This document shows positions 40,670 through 49,709 of a DNA stretch of 64,000 bases, piece by piece. Location: contig NZ_BMTY01000019.1 of the NCBI RefSeq assembly GCF_014649915.1, positions 1 to 64,000 of the forward strand. The letters are read 5' to 3'. Positions within the stretch are counted from its first letter, which is position 1. Each line of letters starts with the position of its first letter. The notes beneath the pieces are model-generated. The model was not told the DNA's origin and ran no database searches. It saw only the letters and a list, made by a program, of their open reading frames with translations. Source of the stretch: Streptomyces toxytricini (GTDB taxonomy: Bacteria > Actinomycetota > Actinomycetes > Streptomycetales > Streptomycetaceae). Both the position numbers and the translations under genes were made by a program.

Positions 40670-41791
40670 ATGAGCGTCACCATCGACATCGCGGGCCTCC
40701 CCGACGACCGCATCGCGTTCGCGCCGTCCCCGCTCGCCGAGCTGTGCATGGCCCTGCACGCGCTGTCCCAGCCCGCCCACCACCCGGAGCTGGCCTCCTG
40801 GACCGCCGCCACGACCGCCGGCCTCGACCCGTGCATCGCGGACCGGCTGCTGGAGGGCGACTTCATGTGGCGCAGCTCGTTCTCCGACATATTCATGGCG
40901 TTCGCGGGGATCCCCGGCGGCTGCGGCCTGCCCGCGGCGACGCTCGCCGAGGAACTCGACGTCCTCGACCGGCTGGACGACGAGCGGTTCGTCATGGCAG
41001 CCCTGGAGCACTGCTGGCTGGCGCTGTACAACGAGGGCGGCGGGCCGTCCCCGCTGACCGACGCGGGGGCGCGGGCCAGGGTGCTGGAGACGGCCGCGGC
41101 GCGCGGGCCCGGCCGGCTGGAGTTCTCGCTGCGGCTGCTGGACGACACCGCGGCCGTGCGGGTGTGGCTGCGGCGGCTGCTGGAGGACTGCGACGAGGCG
41201 TTCTTCGCGCAGACGTGGCGCCGGGTGGAGCCGGAGCAGGCCGCGGACGCCCGGCACAAGGCGGAGGTGCTGCGCCGCAAGGGGCTGGCGGCCGCGCTGG
41301 AGGAGGTCTCCGGGGCCCTGAGCGTCGATCCGGGGCGGACCGTCATCACCGCGGACAAGATGGTGCACGGCACCGCGACCGCGACCGACCCCCGAATGGG
41401 CCCCGGACTGGTGTTCGTCCCCACGCACTTCGGCTGGCCGCACCTGCTCGTGCTGCACGCCCCCGGCTGGCGGCCGGTGGTCCACTACCCGGTGCGCCGG
41501 CCCGAACTCCCCTCCCCCGGCTCGGTCGAGACGCTCGTGCGCCGAATGGAGGCACTGGCGCACCCCATGCGGATGATGCTGTGCCGGAGCCTGGCCCGGG
41601 CCCCGTACACGACGAGCGAGCTGGCGCGGGTCCACGGAATCACCCCTCCGGAGGTGTCCCGCCACCTTTCGGCCCTGAAGAAGGCGGGTCTGCTGCATAC
41701 GCGCCGTCAGGGGCGCTATGCCCAGCACCAGTTGGATCTGGGGGCGGTTGCCCGGATCGGACCCGACTTCATCGAGGGCGTCCTGCGGTAG
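40670..41791 (+). CDS. ArsR-type HTH regulator with N-terminal DUF5937-like domain
   Basis: This 373-aa protein has a long N-terminal domain of about 270 residues (DDRIAFAPSPLAELCMALHA ... LEHCWLALYNEGGGPSPLTD) of the DUF5937 kind. A C-terminal winged helix follows: RRMEALAHPMRMMLCRSLAR, TTSELARVHGITPPEVSRHL and KAGLLHTRRQGRYAQHQLDL, which is ArsR-like. No metal-binding CxC of classical ArsR sensors is seen. It starts at ATG 40670 with a CAGAAT box 6-7 nt upstream (leaderless possible). The target is unknown; it precedes the secreted aminopeptidase by 173 bp. Confidence 0.86.
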   Translation: MSVTIDIAGLPDDRIAFAPSPLAELCMALHALSQPAHHPELASWTAATTAGLDPCIADRLLEGDFMWRSSFSDIFMAFAGIPGGCGLPAATLAEELDVLDRLDDERFVMAALEHCWLALYNEGGGPSPLTDAGARARVLETAAARGPGRLEFSLRLLDDTAAVRVWLRRLLEDCDEAFFAQTWRRVEPEQAADARHKAEVLRRKGLAAALEEVSGALSVDPGRTVITADKMVHGTATATDPRMGPGLVFVPTHFGWPHLLVLHAPGWRPVVHYPVRRPELPSPGSVETLVRRMEALAHPMRMMLCRSLARAPYTTSELARVHGITPPEVSRHLSALKKAGLLHTRRQGRYAQHQLDLGAVARIGPDFIEGVLR

Positions 41792-41964
41792 AGACGGCCG
41801 GTTTCGAACCATACGGATGTACCGATATATGGAATTCACAAACCGGAATCAGTGAAAACTCTGGCCAGATCCGCCTCCCCGTCTATAACGTGCGTCCACC
41901 ACTCCCCCCACGTAGCGCGTTTCGCTTCCGTGTGTCCGCTCGCACCCGTCGTGGAAGGACCTTC

Positions 41965-43518
41965 ATGCCGTCACGCCGTATAGCTGCCGCGACCGCCGCC
42001 CTGGCTGCCGCCGCCCTCGCCTCCCCCCTGCTCCTGGCCGGCCCGGCCGGGGCGACCAGCCCGCAGAGCGACGCCGCCCGGGCCGACGCCCTGGCCAGGA
42101 AGCTGGTCAAGGACTCGACCGGCAAGGGCGCCTACAACCACCTGAAGGTCTTCCAGTCGATCGCCGACTACAACAGCGGCAACCGCGTGGCCGGCTCCAA
42201 GGGCCACGTGCAGTCCGCCCAGTACGTGGAATCGGTGCTCCGGAACGCCGGCTACAACGTCTCGCGCAACGAGTTCGAGTTCACGTACGTCGAGACGGTC
42301 GCGGAATCCCTGAAGGTGAACGGCGCGAACGGCCGCGACGTGCCCATCCACCTGATGACGTACACCGCGAGCGGCCCCGAGGGCGGCGTCACGGCGCAGC
42401 TCGCCGCGGCGCCCGTCGACGCCGACGGCACCAACGGCTGCGAGCCCGGGGACTTCGCGGCGGGCACCTTCACCGGGAAGATCGCCCTGGTCAAGCGCGG
42501 CGGCTGCACCTTCGCGGTGAAGCAGGCCAACGCGGCGGCGGCCGGCGCGGTCGGCGCGGTCATCTACAACAACACCGACGGGGCCCTCAACGGCACCCTC
42601 GGCGACCCGGCCGCCGGGAAGATCCCGACCGGCGGCGTCACGCAGGCGGACGGCGAGAAGCTCGCCGCCGAGGCCGCGGCCGGCCCGGTCGAGGTCACCC
42701 TGGACATCCGCGAGCTGCGCGAGCAGCGCAAGACGTTCAACGTCATCGCGGAGACGAAGGGCGGCGACGAGAACAACACCGTCTTCCTCGGCGCGCACCT
42801 GGACTCGGTCGCGGCCGGCCCCGGCATCAACGACAACGGCTCGGGCTCCGCGGGCATCCTCCAGGTGGCGCAGCGCCTGGCGAGCAGCCAGAACAAGGTC
42901 AAGAACAAGGTGAAGTTCGCCTGGTGGTCGGCCGAGGAGTTCGGCCTGCTCGGCTCCGAGGCGTACGTCGGCGGCCTGACCGAGGCGCAGAAGAAGCAGA
43001 TCAAGCTGTACCTCAACTTCGACATGATCGGCTCGCCGAACGCGGCCTACTTCGTCTACGACGGCGACGACTCCGACGGCGTCGGCGCCGGCCCGGGCCC
43101 GGAGGGCTCCGCCCAGCTGGAGCGGGGCATCACGGACTTCCTGGACTCGAAGAACATCCCGCACGAGGGCACGGACTTCACCGGCCGCTCCGACTACGGC
43201 CCGTTCATCGAGGTCGGCATCCCCTCGGGCGGCACCTTCACCGGCGCCGAGGGCATCAAGACCGCGGCGCAGGCGGCGAAGTTCGGCGGCGAGGCCGGCA
43301 AGGCCTACGACCCGAACTACCACGCCGCGGGTGACGACCTGTCCAACATCGACCAGAAGGCCCTGGACGTCAACGTGGACGTGATCGCGGACGCGGTCGG
43401 CCACTACGCCCACGACCTGGCGCCGCTGTCGCGCCCGGTGGTCTCGCAGCCGACCGGCGGCAACGCGGGCAGCGGCGGCGGCCTCCACGACGGCCACGGG
43501 CACGAGGTCACCGAGTAG
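41965..43518 (+). CDS. Secreted M28 aminopeptidase with PA domain
   Basis: This 517-aa enzyme has a signal peptide ending AGPAGA-T near residue 30. A PA (protease-associated) insert, GCEPGDFAAGTFTGKIALVK with RGGCTFAVKQANA, precedes the M28 core. Zinc ligands are in LGAHLDSVAAGPGINDNGSG (His, Asp), WWSAEEFGLLGS (Glu), YLNFDMIGS (Asp) and YHAAGDDLSN (His), like the Streptomyces griseus aminopeptidase group. It should release N-terminal amino acids from peptides outside the cell. The C-terminus is His/Gly-rich (GGGLHDGHGHEVTE). GGAAGGA lies 5 nt before ATG. A TATAAC box near 41884 is a possible promoter. Confidence 0.95.
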   Translation: MPSRRIAAATAALAAAALASPLLLAGPAGATSPQSDAARADALARKLVKDSTGKGAYNHLKVFQSIADYNSGNRVAGSKGHVQSAQYVESVLRNAGYNVSRNEFEFTYVETVAESLKVNGANGRDVPIHLMTYTASGPEGGVTAQLAAAPVDADGTNGCEPGDFAAGTFTGKIALVKRGGCTFAVKQANAAAAGAVGAVIYNNTDGALNGTLGDPAAGKIPTGGVTQADGEKLAAEAAAGPVEVTLDIRELREQRKTFNVIAETKGGDENNTVFLGAHLDSVAAGPGINDNGSGSAGILQVAQRLASSQNKVKNKVKFAWWSAEEFGLLGSEAYVGGLTEAQKKQIKLYLNFDMIGSPNAAYFVYDGDDSDGVGAGPGPEGSAQLERGITDFLDSKNIPHEGTDFTGRSDYGPFIEVGIPSGGTFTGAEGIKTAAQAAKFGGEAGKAYDPNYHAAGDDLSNIDQKALDVNVDVIADAVGHYAHDLAPLSRPVVSQPTGGNAGSGGGLHDGHGHEVTE

Positions 43519-43562
43519 CCGGAAGCAGCAACGCCGAAACGGGCCGGTCTGCGGAAACGGTC

Positions 43563-43603
43563 CGGCGGGGCCGGGCGGTGCACGTCACCGCCCGGCCCCG
43601 CCG
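43563..43603. terminator. Bidirectional terminator after the aminopeptidase
   Basis: A perfect 18-bp stem (43563-43580 with 43586-43603) and 5-nt loop separates the convergent M28 and MidA-like genes. Confidence 0.85.
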
Positions 43604-43623
43604 CGCGTCCGAGGAAAGGCCGC

Positions 43624-44598
43624 TCAGTCCTGCGGCCAGGCCTCCACGCCGACCGGCTGGACCAGCCACCCGAAGTCGCCGAGGCCGCCGCGCGCCGTGA
43701 GCTCGGCCGCCTCCCCGGCCGCCGCGAGCGCCCGTACGTACGCGGCCGGGTCGGTCGAGGCCAGGGCCAGCGGCGGCCGGGCCCCCGAGACGCCGAGCGC
43801 GGCCAGCGCCTCCCGCTGGGTCAGCAGCACCGCGCCCGGCCCGGCGCAGGAGTCGAGGGCGACGTGGGCGGTGACGTCGCAGCCGCCGTCCGGCACGGGC
43901 GGGACCTGCCGGCCGTCCCGGAAACCGGTCAGCGTGCCGTGCGGGGGCCGGCCCGCACGGGTGTGGGCGTAGTCGACGGCCACCGCCAGGCCCCGCTCCA
44001 GCGTGGCGACGGCCGCCGCCCACGCCTCGTCCCGCGGCCGGCCGATTTCGGCCCGGCCGCCGCCCGGCCACCAGCGCGCGAGCCACTCACGGTCGGCGCC
44101 TCCCACCGGCCCGCCCGGGGTCTCCGCCCCGTCCGGGCCCACCAGCACGTACCGCCCGTCCTCGGCCACGTCCAGCGGGACGTTGTCCAGCCACTCGTTG
44201 GCGAAGAGCAGCCCCACCGCGCCCCGCGGCGGCTCGGCCGCCCAGGTGATCCGCGGGTCCAGCCCGGCCGGCCGCTCCGCCTTCTCCACCGCGCACGGGC
44301 GCACCCGCGCGGCCGTCTCCTCCGGCAGCGCCGCCAGCACCCCGGCCAGCAGCTCCCCGCGCCCGGCGCCGACGTCGACCAGGTCCAGCCGGTCCGGCCG
44401 GCCGAGCTGCCCGTCGACCCGGCACAGCAGCCGGGCCACGGCCCGGGCGAAGAGCGGGGAGGCGTGGACGGAGGTCCGGAAGTGCCCGGCGGGGCCCGGC
44501 CCGCCCGGGCGCACGTAGAAACCGCCCGGCCCGTACAGCGCCGCCTCCATCGCCGCGCGCCAGCCGACCGGGCCGCGGCGTCCGCCCTCAGTGCTCAT
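43624..44598 (-). CDS. SAM-dependent methyltransferase, MidA/NDUFAF7-like
   Basis: This 324-aa protein has the MidA (DUF185) layout: GGFYVRPGGPGPAGHFRTSV, SPLFARAVARLL, the SAM site LVDVGAGRGELLAGVLAAL, GLLFANEWLDNVPLDV, AVAVDYAHTRAGRPPHGTLT, and QREALAALGVSG. The human relative NDUFAF7 dimethylates an arginine of the complex I subunit NDUFS2, the NuoD homologue. A nuoD2 gene lies 4 kb away. ATG 44598 is preceded by TAGCCT (44611-44606) 7 nt upstream (leaderless). It is divergent from the histidine kinase gene. Confidence 0.86.
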   Translation of the reverse strand: MSTEGGRRGPVGWRAAMEAALYGPGGFYVRPGGPGPAGHFRTSVHASPLFARAVARLLCRVDGQLGRPDRLDLVDVGAGRGELLAGVLAALPEETAARVRPCAVEKAERPAGLDPRITWAAEPPRGAVGLLFANEWLDNVPLDVAEDGRYVLVGPDGAETPGGPVGGADREWLARWWPGGGRAEIGRPRDEAWAAAVATLERGLAVAVDYAHTRAGRPPHGTLTGFRDGRQVPPVPDGGCDVTAHVALDSCAGPGAVLLTQREALAALGVSGARPPLALASTDPAAYVRALAAAGEAAELTARGGLGDFGWLVQPVGVEAWPQD

Positions 44599-44704
44599 CC
44601 CCCACAGGCTAAGCTCGACCTCCACCTTGCGGAGTACACGTCCGGAGGACGGATCGCCCCTGTGGTTGACTCCAGCACCTATCCCGTCTTCCTACCCTGA
44701 TTAC

Positions 44705-45904
44705 GTGCAGCGCCTCTACGACTTCTTCCGCAGACACCCCACGGGGGTCGACGCCTTCTGGGCCGTCCTCCTGTGCGGGATCGCGCTGCTCGAGGTCGCC
44801 GGCTCGGGCTCCGGCACCGCCGCCAAACTCCTCGCGGTCCCCTCGGTCGTCGCCATGGGCGCGGCCGTCGCCCTGCGCCGCCGGTGGACCCGGTCGGTGT
44901 TCGCGGTGGCCGTCGGCGCCGGCGCCTACCAGCTGCTGGCCGGCGTCCCCATCCACACCGCCGACTTCGGCATGCTCGTCGTCCTCTACACGGTGGCCGC
45001 CTCGGCCGCCGTCCCGCGGGCCCTGTCCCGGGCCGCCTTCGGCACGGGACTGGCCGCGGCCCCCCTGTACTCGCTGCGCTTCCCCGTCGACAAGGGCGAC
45101 AGCACGGCGAACGTCCTGTTCACGCTGTTCGCCATGGTCCCCTTCGCGCTCGCCTGGGTGCTCGGCGACTCGCTGCGCACCCGCCGCGCCTACTACGCCG
45201 AGCTCGTCGAGCGGAACCAGCGGCTGGAGAAGGAGCGCGAGGCCCAGGCGAAGGTCGCGGTGGCGGCGGAACGCGCCCGGATCGCCCGCGAGCTGCACGA
45301 CGTCGTCGCGCACAACGTCTCGGTGATGGTGGTCCAGGCCGACGGGGCGGCGTACGTCATGGACGTCGCCCCGGAGCAGGCCAAGGAGGCCCTCCAGACG
45401 ATCTCCGGCACCGGGCGCCAAGCGCTCGCCGAGATGCGCCGCCTGCTGGGCGTGCTGCGCACCGGCGAGCCGCAGGAGTCCGAGGACTACGTTCCCCAGC
45501 CGGACGTGGAGCAGATCGAGGTCCTCGTCGAGCAGGTCCGCGCGGCCGGCCTCGACGTCGACTTCGAGGTGGAGGGCGCGCCGCGCAAGCTCCCCACGGG
45601 CGTCGAGCTCACCGCGTACCGGATCGTGCAGGAGGCGCTGACGAACACGCGCAAGCACGGCGGCCCGGAGGCGAGCGCGAGCGTCCGCCTGGTCTACTTC
45701 GACGACGGCCTCGGCCTGCTCGTCGAGGACGACGGCCGCGGCGCGGCCCACGAGATGTACGAGGACGGCGGCGCCGACGGCGCCGGGCACGGGCTGATCG
45801 GCATGCGCGAGCGGGTCGGTATGGTCGGCGGAACCCTGGACGCGGGTCCGCGTCCCGGCGGCGGCTTCCGGATCAGCGCGCTGCTTCCGCTCAAGAAGAG
45901 TTGA
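44705..45904 (+). CDS. NarL-type sensor histidine kinase
   Basis: This 399-aa kinase has five or six N-terminal membrane helices (DAFWAVLLCGIALLEV ... MVPFALAWVLGDSL), a short coiled coil (RNQRLEKEREAQAK), a HisKA_3 dimerisation helix with phospho-acceptor His198 (ARELHDVVAHNVSVMV) and an HATPase domain (DDGRGAAHE, GHGLIGMRERVGMVGGTL). It pairs with the response regulator 23 bp downstream. GTG 44705 is chosen because TACCCT (44693-44698) ends 6 nt upstream, giving a leaderless mRNA. The membrane sensor has no large outside domain, so it may sense the membrane itself. The stimulus is unknown. Confidence 0.94.
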   Translation: MQRLYDFFRRHPTGVDAFWAVLLCGIALLEVAGSGSGTAAKLLAVPSVVAMGAAVALRRRWTRSVFAVAVGAGAYQLLAGVPIHTADFGMLVVLYTVAASAAVPRALSRAAFGTGLAAAPLYSLRFPVDKGDSTANVLFTLFAMVPFALAWVLGDSLRTRRAYYAELVERNQRLEKEREAQAKVAVAAERARIARELHDVVAHNVSVMVVQADGAAYVMDVAPEQAKEALQTISGTGRQALAEMRRLLGVLRTGEPQESEDYVPQPDVEQIEVLVEQVRAAGLDVDFEVEGAPRKLPTGVELTAYRIVQEALTNTRKHGGPEASASVRLVYFDDGLGLLVEDDGRGAAHEMYEDGGADGAGHGLIGMRERVGMVGGTLDAGPRPGGGFRISALLPLKKS

Positions 45905-45927
45905 CGAGGACGAGGTCGAGGTAACTG

Positions 45928-46602
45928 ATGTCCATCCGAGTGATGCTGGTCGACGACCAGGTGCTGCTGCGCACGGGCTTCCGGATGGTGCTCGCCGCCC
46001 AGCCCGACATGGAGGTCGTCGCCGAGGCGGGCGACGGCCTGGAGGCGCTGGAGGTGCTGCGCTCCACCAAGGTGGACGTGGTGCTGATGGACGTGCGCAT
46101 GCCCCGCCTGGACGGGGTGGAGGCGACGCGGCGCATCTGCGGGGCCCCCGAACACCCGAAGGTCATCATCCTGACCACCTTCGACCTGGACGAGTACGCC
46201 TTCTCCGGGCTGAAGGCCGGCGCGAGCGGCTTCATGCTGAAGGACGTGCCCCCGGCGGAGCTGCTGGCCGCGATCCGCTCGGTGCACAGCGGTGACGCCG
46301 TGGTGGCGCCGTCGACGACCCGCAGGCTCCTGGACCGGTTCGCCCCGATGCTGCCGAGCAGCGCGCAGGAGCCGCAGAACAAGGAGATCGAGCGGCTGAC
46401 CGAGCGGGAGCGGGAGGTCATGCTGCTGGTGGCGCAGGGCCTGTCGAACGGCGAGATCGCGGCCCGGCTGGTGCTGTCGGAGGCGACGGTCAAGACGCAC
46501 GTGGGCCGGATCCTGACCAAGCTGAACCTGCGCGACCGCGTGCAGGTCGTCGTCCTCGCATACGAATCCGGGCTGGTCCGGGCCGGGGGCGGCGCGGCGT
46601 AG
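45928..46602 (+). CDS. NarL/FixJ-family response regulator
   Basis: This 224-aa regulator has a receiver domain with Asp55 (VVLMDVRMPRLDG) and the acidic pair at DD9-10, and a LuxR-type helix-turn-helix (LTEREREVMLLVAQGLSNGE, AARLVLSEATVKTHVGRIL). It should be phosphorylated by the adjacent kinase and act as a transcription activator. GAGGT lies about 7 nt before ATG. Its gene ends 14 bp before the convergent PH-domain gene. Confidence 0.95.
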   Translation: MSIRVMLVDDQVLLRTGFRMVLAAQPDMEVVAEAGDGLEALEVLRSTKVDVVLMDVRMPRLDGVEATRRICGAPEHPKVIILTTFDLDEYAFSGLKAGASGFMLKDVPPAELLAAIRSVHSGDAVVAPSTTRRLLDRFAPMLPSSAQEPQNKEIERLTEREREVMLLVAQGLSNGEIAARLVLSEATVKTHVGRILTKLNLRDRVQVVVLAYESGLVRAGGGAA

Positions 46603-46616
46603 CCCCCGGCCCGGCC

Positions 46617-48017
46617 TCAGCCCGAGGTCATCCAGCGGTCCGGGCGGGCATCCGCCCGGGAGGTCCGGGAGCGGTCCGCCTGGGCGGCGAGCAGCTCCGC
46701 GGCCTCGTCGGCGGCGCGCAGGCGGGCGGTGACGGTGCCGGAGGCCCCGTGGTCGACGTGGACGTCGGCCACGCCGCGGGCCCGCTCCCAGGGCCCCTGC
46801 GTCAGGCGGACGCTCTGCACCTTGGCGTGCGGGACGATGTCCGTACGCCGGCACAGCCGGCCGCGGCGCGCCGCGAAGACCTCCGGCGAGACCGCCAGCG
46901 CGTACCCCTTCCACCACACCGGCACCACCCAGCGCGCCGAGCCGCGCGGCGCGGGCGCGAACTCCAGGGCCTCCGGGTCGGCGCCGGGCAGGATCCGGGC
47001 GATCAGCTCACGGGCTGCGGCCCGCGTGGCCACGGGGACGAGCACCCCGTTCTTCGACCCGGCGACGGACAGCTCGACGCGGACCCAGCCGCGCCGCCGC
47101 CACAGCAGCGGCTCCACGATCCGCACGGACTGCACCCGCCCAGGCGGGACGGTCTCGTGGGCGCGGTCCAGCATGCCGTGGTCCAGGCGGAGCCCGTCCG
47201 GGGACTCGGCGACCCGCCAGTCGTACTCCTCCAGGAAGCGGCCGAACGTACCCGCCCAGGCCGCCGCCAGGACGGGCAGGAGCGCGGCGAACGCCCACGG
47301 GCCGTCGGCGTACCACGACACGAGCCACGCGGCGGCCGCCGCAGCGGGCACGGCCGCCCAGGCGGACAGCGTCAGCGCGAGCGCCACCGCCAGGTCCCGG
47401 GGCCGCACCCGCAGCAGCTCCCGCTGCGGGGCCTCCCCCACCCCGGCGGCCTGCTCGGGAGCGAAGCCGGCCGCGCGGGCCAGCAGCTCGGCGCGCAGCG
47501 CGACGGCCGTCCGCTCGTCGAGGAAGGCCAGCTCGTCCTTGGCCTCCGTGCCGATGACGTCGAGCCGCAGCTTGGCCACACCCGCGACGCGGGCCAGCAG
47601 CGGGCGGGTGACGTCCACGGCCTGGATGCGGTCGAGCCGGATGTGGGCGGTGCGCCGGAACAGCAGCCCGCTGCGGATGCGCAGCTCGGTGGCGGTGACC
47701 GCGTACCGGGTGAACCACCAGCTCAGGAAGCCGTACGCGGCGAAGAACGCGACGAACGCGGCCAGCACGGCGGCCCGCACCACCGGGGAGAGGCCGCCGG
47801 CCCACTCCGCCACGCGGTCGCCCTGCTGGGCGGCGATGCCGAAGGTGGCGGCGATCGGCACCCAGGCGCGGCGCAGCGGCGTCAGCACGTGCAGCCGCCG
47901 CTCGGCGCCCTCGCCGCCGACCGGGGGCGCCGCGGGCACGGCGGCGGCCGGGCCGGGGGTGGGTGCGGGGGCGGGGGCGGGGGCGGGAAGGCCGGAGGGG
48001 CCGGGTCCGTCGGTCAC
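46617..48017 (-). CDS. Membrane protein with bacterial PH domains (YdbT-like)
   Basis: This 466-aa protein starts at GTG 48017. After an Ala/Pro-rich N-terminus it has membrane helices (WVPIAATFGIAAQQ, VVRAAVLAAFVAFFAAYGFL) and a bPH_2 (DUF304) segment YAVTATELRIRSGLLFRRTA followed by HIRLDRIQAVDVTRPLLARV. A second helix pair and a second PH segment (DGLRLDHGMLDRAHETVPPG, RVQSVRIVEPLLWRRRG) follow, with a third near the C-terminus (VPHAKVQSVRLTQGPWERAR). It is coupled by GTGA overlap with the smaller PH protein upstream, as in the Bacillus ydbS-ydbT pair. The cellular role is not established. Confidence 0.9.
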   Translation of the reverse strand: MTDGPGPSGLPAPAPAPAPTPGPAAAVPAAPPVGGEGAERRLHVLTPLRRAWVPIAATFGIAAQQGDRVAEWAGGLSPVVRAAVLAAFVAFFAAYGFLSWWFTRYAVTATELRIRSGLLFRRTAHIRLDRIQAVDVTRPLLARVAGVAKLRLDVIGTEAKDELAFLDERTAVALRAELLARAAGFAPEQAAGVGEAPQRELLRVRPRDLAVALALTLSAWAAVPAAAAAAWLVSWYADGPWAFAALLPVLAAAWAGTFGRFLEEYDWRVAESPDGLRLDHGMLDRAHETVPPGRVQSVRIVEPLLWRRRGWVRVELSVAGSKNGVLVPVATRAAARELIARILPGADPEALEFAPAPRGSARWVVPVWWKGYALAVSPEVFAARRGRLCRRTDIVPHAKVQSVRLTQGPWERARGVADVHVDHGASGTVTARLRAADEAAELLAAQADRSRTSRADARPDRWMTSG

Positions 48018-48505
48018 AGCCCCGCCGACCTGGCCTCGCCCAGCTCGGTGAGCCGGTCCCGCAGCCGCTCGGCCTCGGCCGGCGCCAGCCCGGGGATCTT
48101 CGCGTCCGTCGCCGCGGCCGCCGTGTGCAGCTGGAGGGAGGCCAGCCCGAAGCGGCGCTCCAGCGGTCCCGAGGCCACCTCGACGAGCTGCATCCGCCCG
48201 TACGGGACCACGGTCTCCTCCCGCCACAGCACTCCGCGGCCGATCAGCAGGTCGTCGGCGCGCTCGGCGTACCGCCAGGAACGCCAGTTCCGCTCCAGCA
48301 GCCACCAGCCCCAGGCCAGGACCGCGAGCCAGAACACCCCGCACACCGCCCACGCCGGCCCTGCGAGCAGCGCGGACGCCACGGCGCTCACGACGGCCAG
48401 AGGCACCGTCCACACCACCAGCAGCAGCCGCCTCAGGCCGAGCAGCCCCCCGGGCAGCCGCACCCACTCGGGCCGGCCCGCCTCGTCCTTCGTCCCCGTT
48501 TCCAT
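48014..48505 (-). CDS. Membrane protein with one bacterial PH domain (YdbS-like)
   Basis: This 163-aa protein has two membrane helices (LRRLLLVVWTVPLAVVSAV and GPAWAVCGVFWLAVLAWGWWL) and a bPH_2 segment: RYAERADDLLIGRGVLWREE with VVPYGRMQLVEVASGPLERR. It ends in an Ala/Glu helix. A TAGGCT box (48517-48512) ends 6 nt before ATG 48505, so it is leaderless. It is the first gene of a two-gene unit with the larger PH protein. It is divergent from nuoD2, with only 31 bp between the starts, so the promoters overlap. Confidence 0.88.
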   Translation of the reverse strand: METGTKDEAGRPEWVRLPGGLLGLRRLLLVVWTVPLAVVSAVASALLAGPAWAVCGVFWLAVLAWGWWLLERNWRSWRYAERADDLLIGRGVLWREETVVPYGRMQLVEVASGPLERRFGLASLQLHTAAAATDAKIPGLAPAEAERLRDRLTELGEARSAGL

Positions 48506-48536
48506 GACTCCAGCCTATGGCTGAGACAATGCCCGC

Positions 48537-49679
48537 ATGACGGAGACCACGGTCGGCATCGGCGGCGCGGCGGAGAGCACCGACATGGTGCTCAACATCG
48601 GGCCGCAGCACCCCTCCACGCACGGCGTGCTGCGGCTGCGCCTGGTCCTGGACGGCGAGCGGATCGTCAGCGCCGACCCCGTCGTCGGGTACATGCACCG
48701 CGGCGCGGAGAAGCTCTTCGAGGCCCGCGACTACCGGCAGATCGTCATGCTCGCCAACCGCCACGACTGGCTGTCGGCGTTCTCCAACGAACTCGGCGTG
48801 GTCATGGCGGTCGAGCGGATGCTCGGCATGGAGGTCCCCGAGCGGGCCGTCTGGACGCGGACCCTGCTCGCCGAGCTGAACCGGGTCCTGAACCACCTGA
48901 TGTTCCTCGGCTCCTACCCCCTGGAGCTGGGCGGCATCACGCCGATCTTCCACGCGTTCCGGGAGCGCGAGGAGCTCCAGGCCGTCATGGAGGAGGTCTC
49001 CGGCGGCCGCATGCACTACATGTTCAACCGGGTCGGCGGCCTCAAGGAGGACCTCCCCGCCGGGTGGGCCGCCCGCACCCGCGCCGCCGTCGCCGACGTC
49101 CGCAGCCGCATGGACGTCTACGACAAGCTGGTGCACGGCAACGAGATCTTCCGCGGCCGCACCCGCGGCGTCGGCGTCCTGTCGGCCGAGGCGGTCCACG
49201 CGTACGGCGTCTCCGGCCCGATCGCCCGCGCCTCCGGCGTCGACTTCGACCTGCGCCGCGACGAGCCGTACCTGGCGTACGGCGAGCTCCAGGACGTCCT
49301 GGAGGTGGTCACCCGGACCGAGGGCGACTGCCTGGCCCGCTTCGAGTGCCTCCTCGACCAGACCCACAACGCGCTCGACCTGGCGGACGCCTGCCTGGAC
49401 CGGATGGCCGAGCTGCCTCCCGGCCCGATCAACCAGCGGCTGCCGAAGGTGCTGAAGGCCCCCGAGGGCGCCACGTACGCCTGGACCGAGAACCCCCTCG
49501 GCATCAACGGCTACTACCTCGTCTCCAAGGGCGAGAAGACCCCGTACCGGCTGAAGCTGCGCTCGGCCTCCTACAACAACATCCAGGCGCTGTCGGTGCT
49601 GCTGCCCGGCACCCTCGTCGCCGACATGGTGGCGATCCTCGGCTCGCTGTTCTTCGTCGTCGGCGATATCGACAAGTAG
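48537..49679 (+). CDS. nuoD: Orphan NADH-quinone oxidoreductase subunit D (NuoD2)
   Basis: This 380-aa protein is a full-length NuoD homologue: VLNIGPQHPSTHGVLRLRL, YMHRGAEKLFEARDYRQIV, LNRVLNHLMFLGSYPLELGG, and the C-terminal NNIQALSVLLPGTLVADMVA-like segment ending in GDIDK. It sits outside the main nuo operon, with no other complex I genes nearby, as is known for the second nuoD of Streptomyces. It lacks the Fe-S N2 cysteines, which reside in NuoB. Its partner complex is not known. The start has GACAAT 6 nt upstream (leaderless possible). Confidence 0.9.
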   Translation: MTETTVGIGGAAESTDMVLNIGPQHPSTHGVLRLRLVLDGERIVSADPVVGYMHRGAEKLFEARDYRQIVMLANRHDWLSAFSNELGVVMAVERMLGMEVPERAVWTRTLLAELNRVLNHLMFLGSYPLELGGITPIFHAFREREELQAVMEEVSGGRMHYMFNRVGGLKEDLPAGWAARTRAAVADVRSRMDVYDKLVHGNEIFRGRTRGVGVLSAEAVHAYGVSGPIARASGVDFDLRRDEPYLAYGELQDVLEVVTRTEGDCLARFECLLDQTHNALDLADACLDRMAELPPGPINQRLPKVLKAPEGATYAWTENPLGINGYYLVSKGEKTPYRLKLRSASYNNIQALSVLLPGTLVADMVAILGSLFFVVGDIDK

Positions 49680-49709
49680 CGGGCGCCCGCGGCCCGTTAG
49701 GGTGCGGGG

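Noticed and set aside
46729..48051. Ser/Arg-rich frame opposite the PH-domain gene
   Set aside because: The composition is that of an antisense shadow; the opposite strand encodes clear membrane and PH segments.
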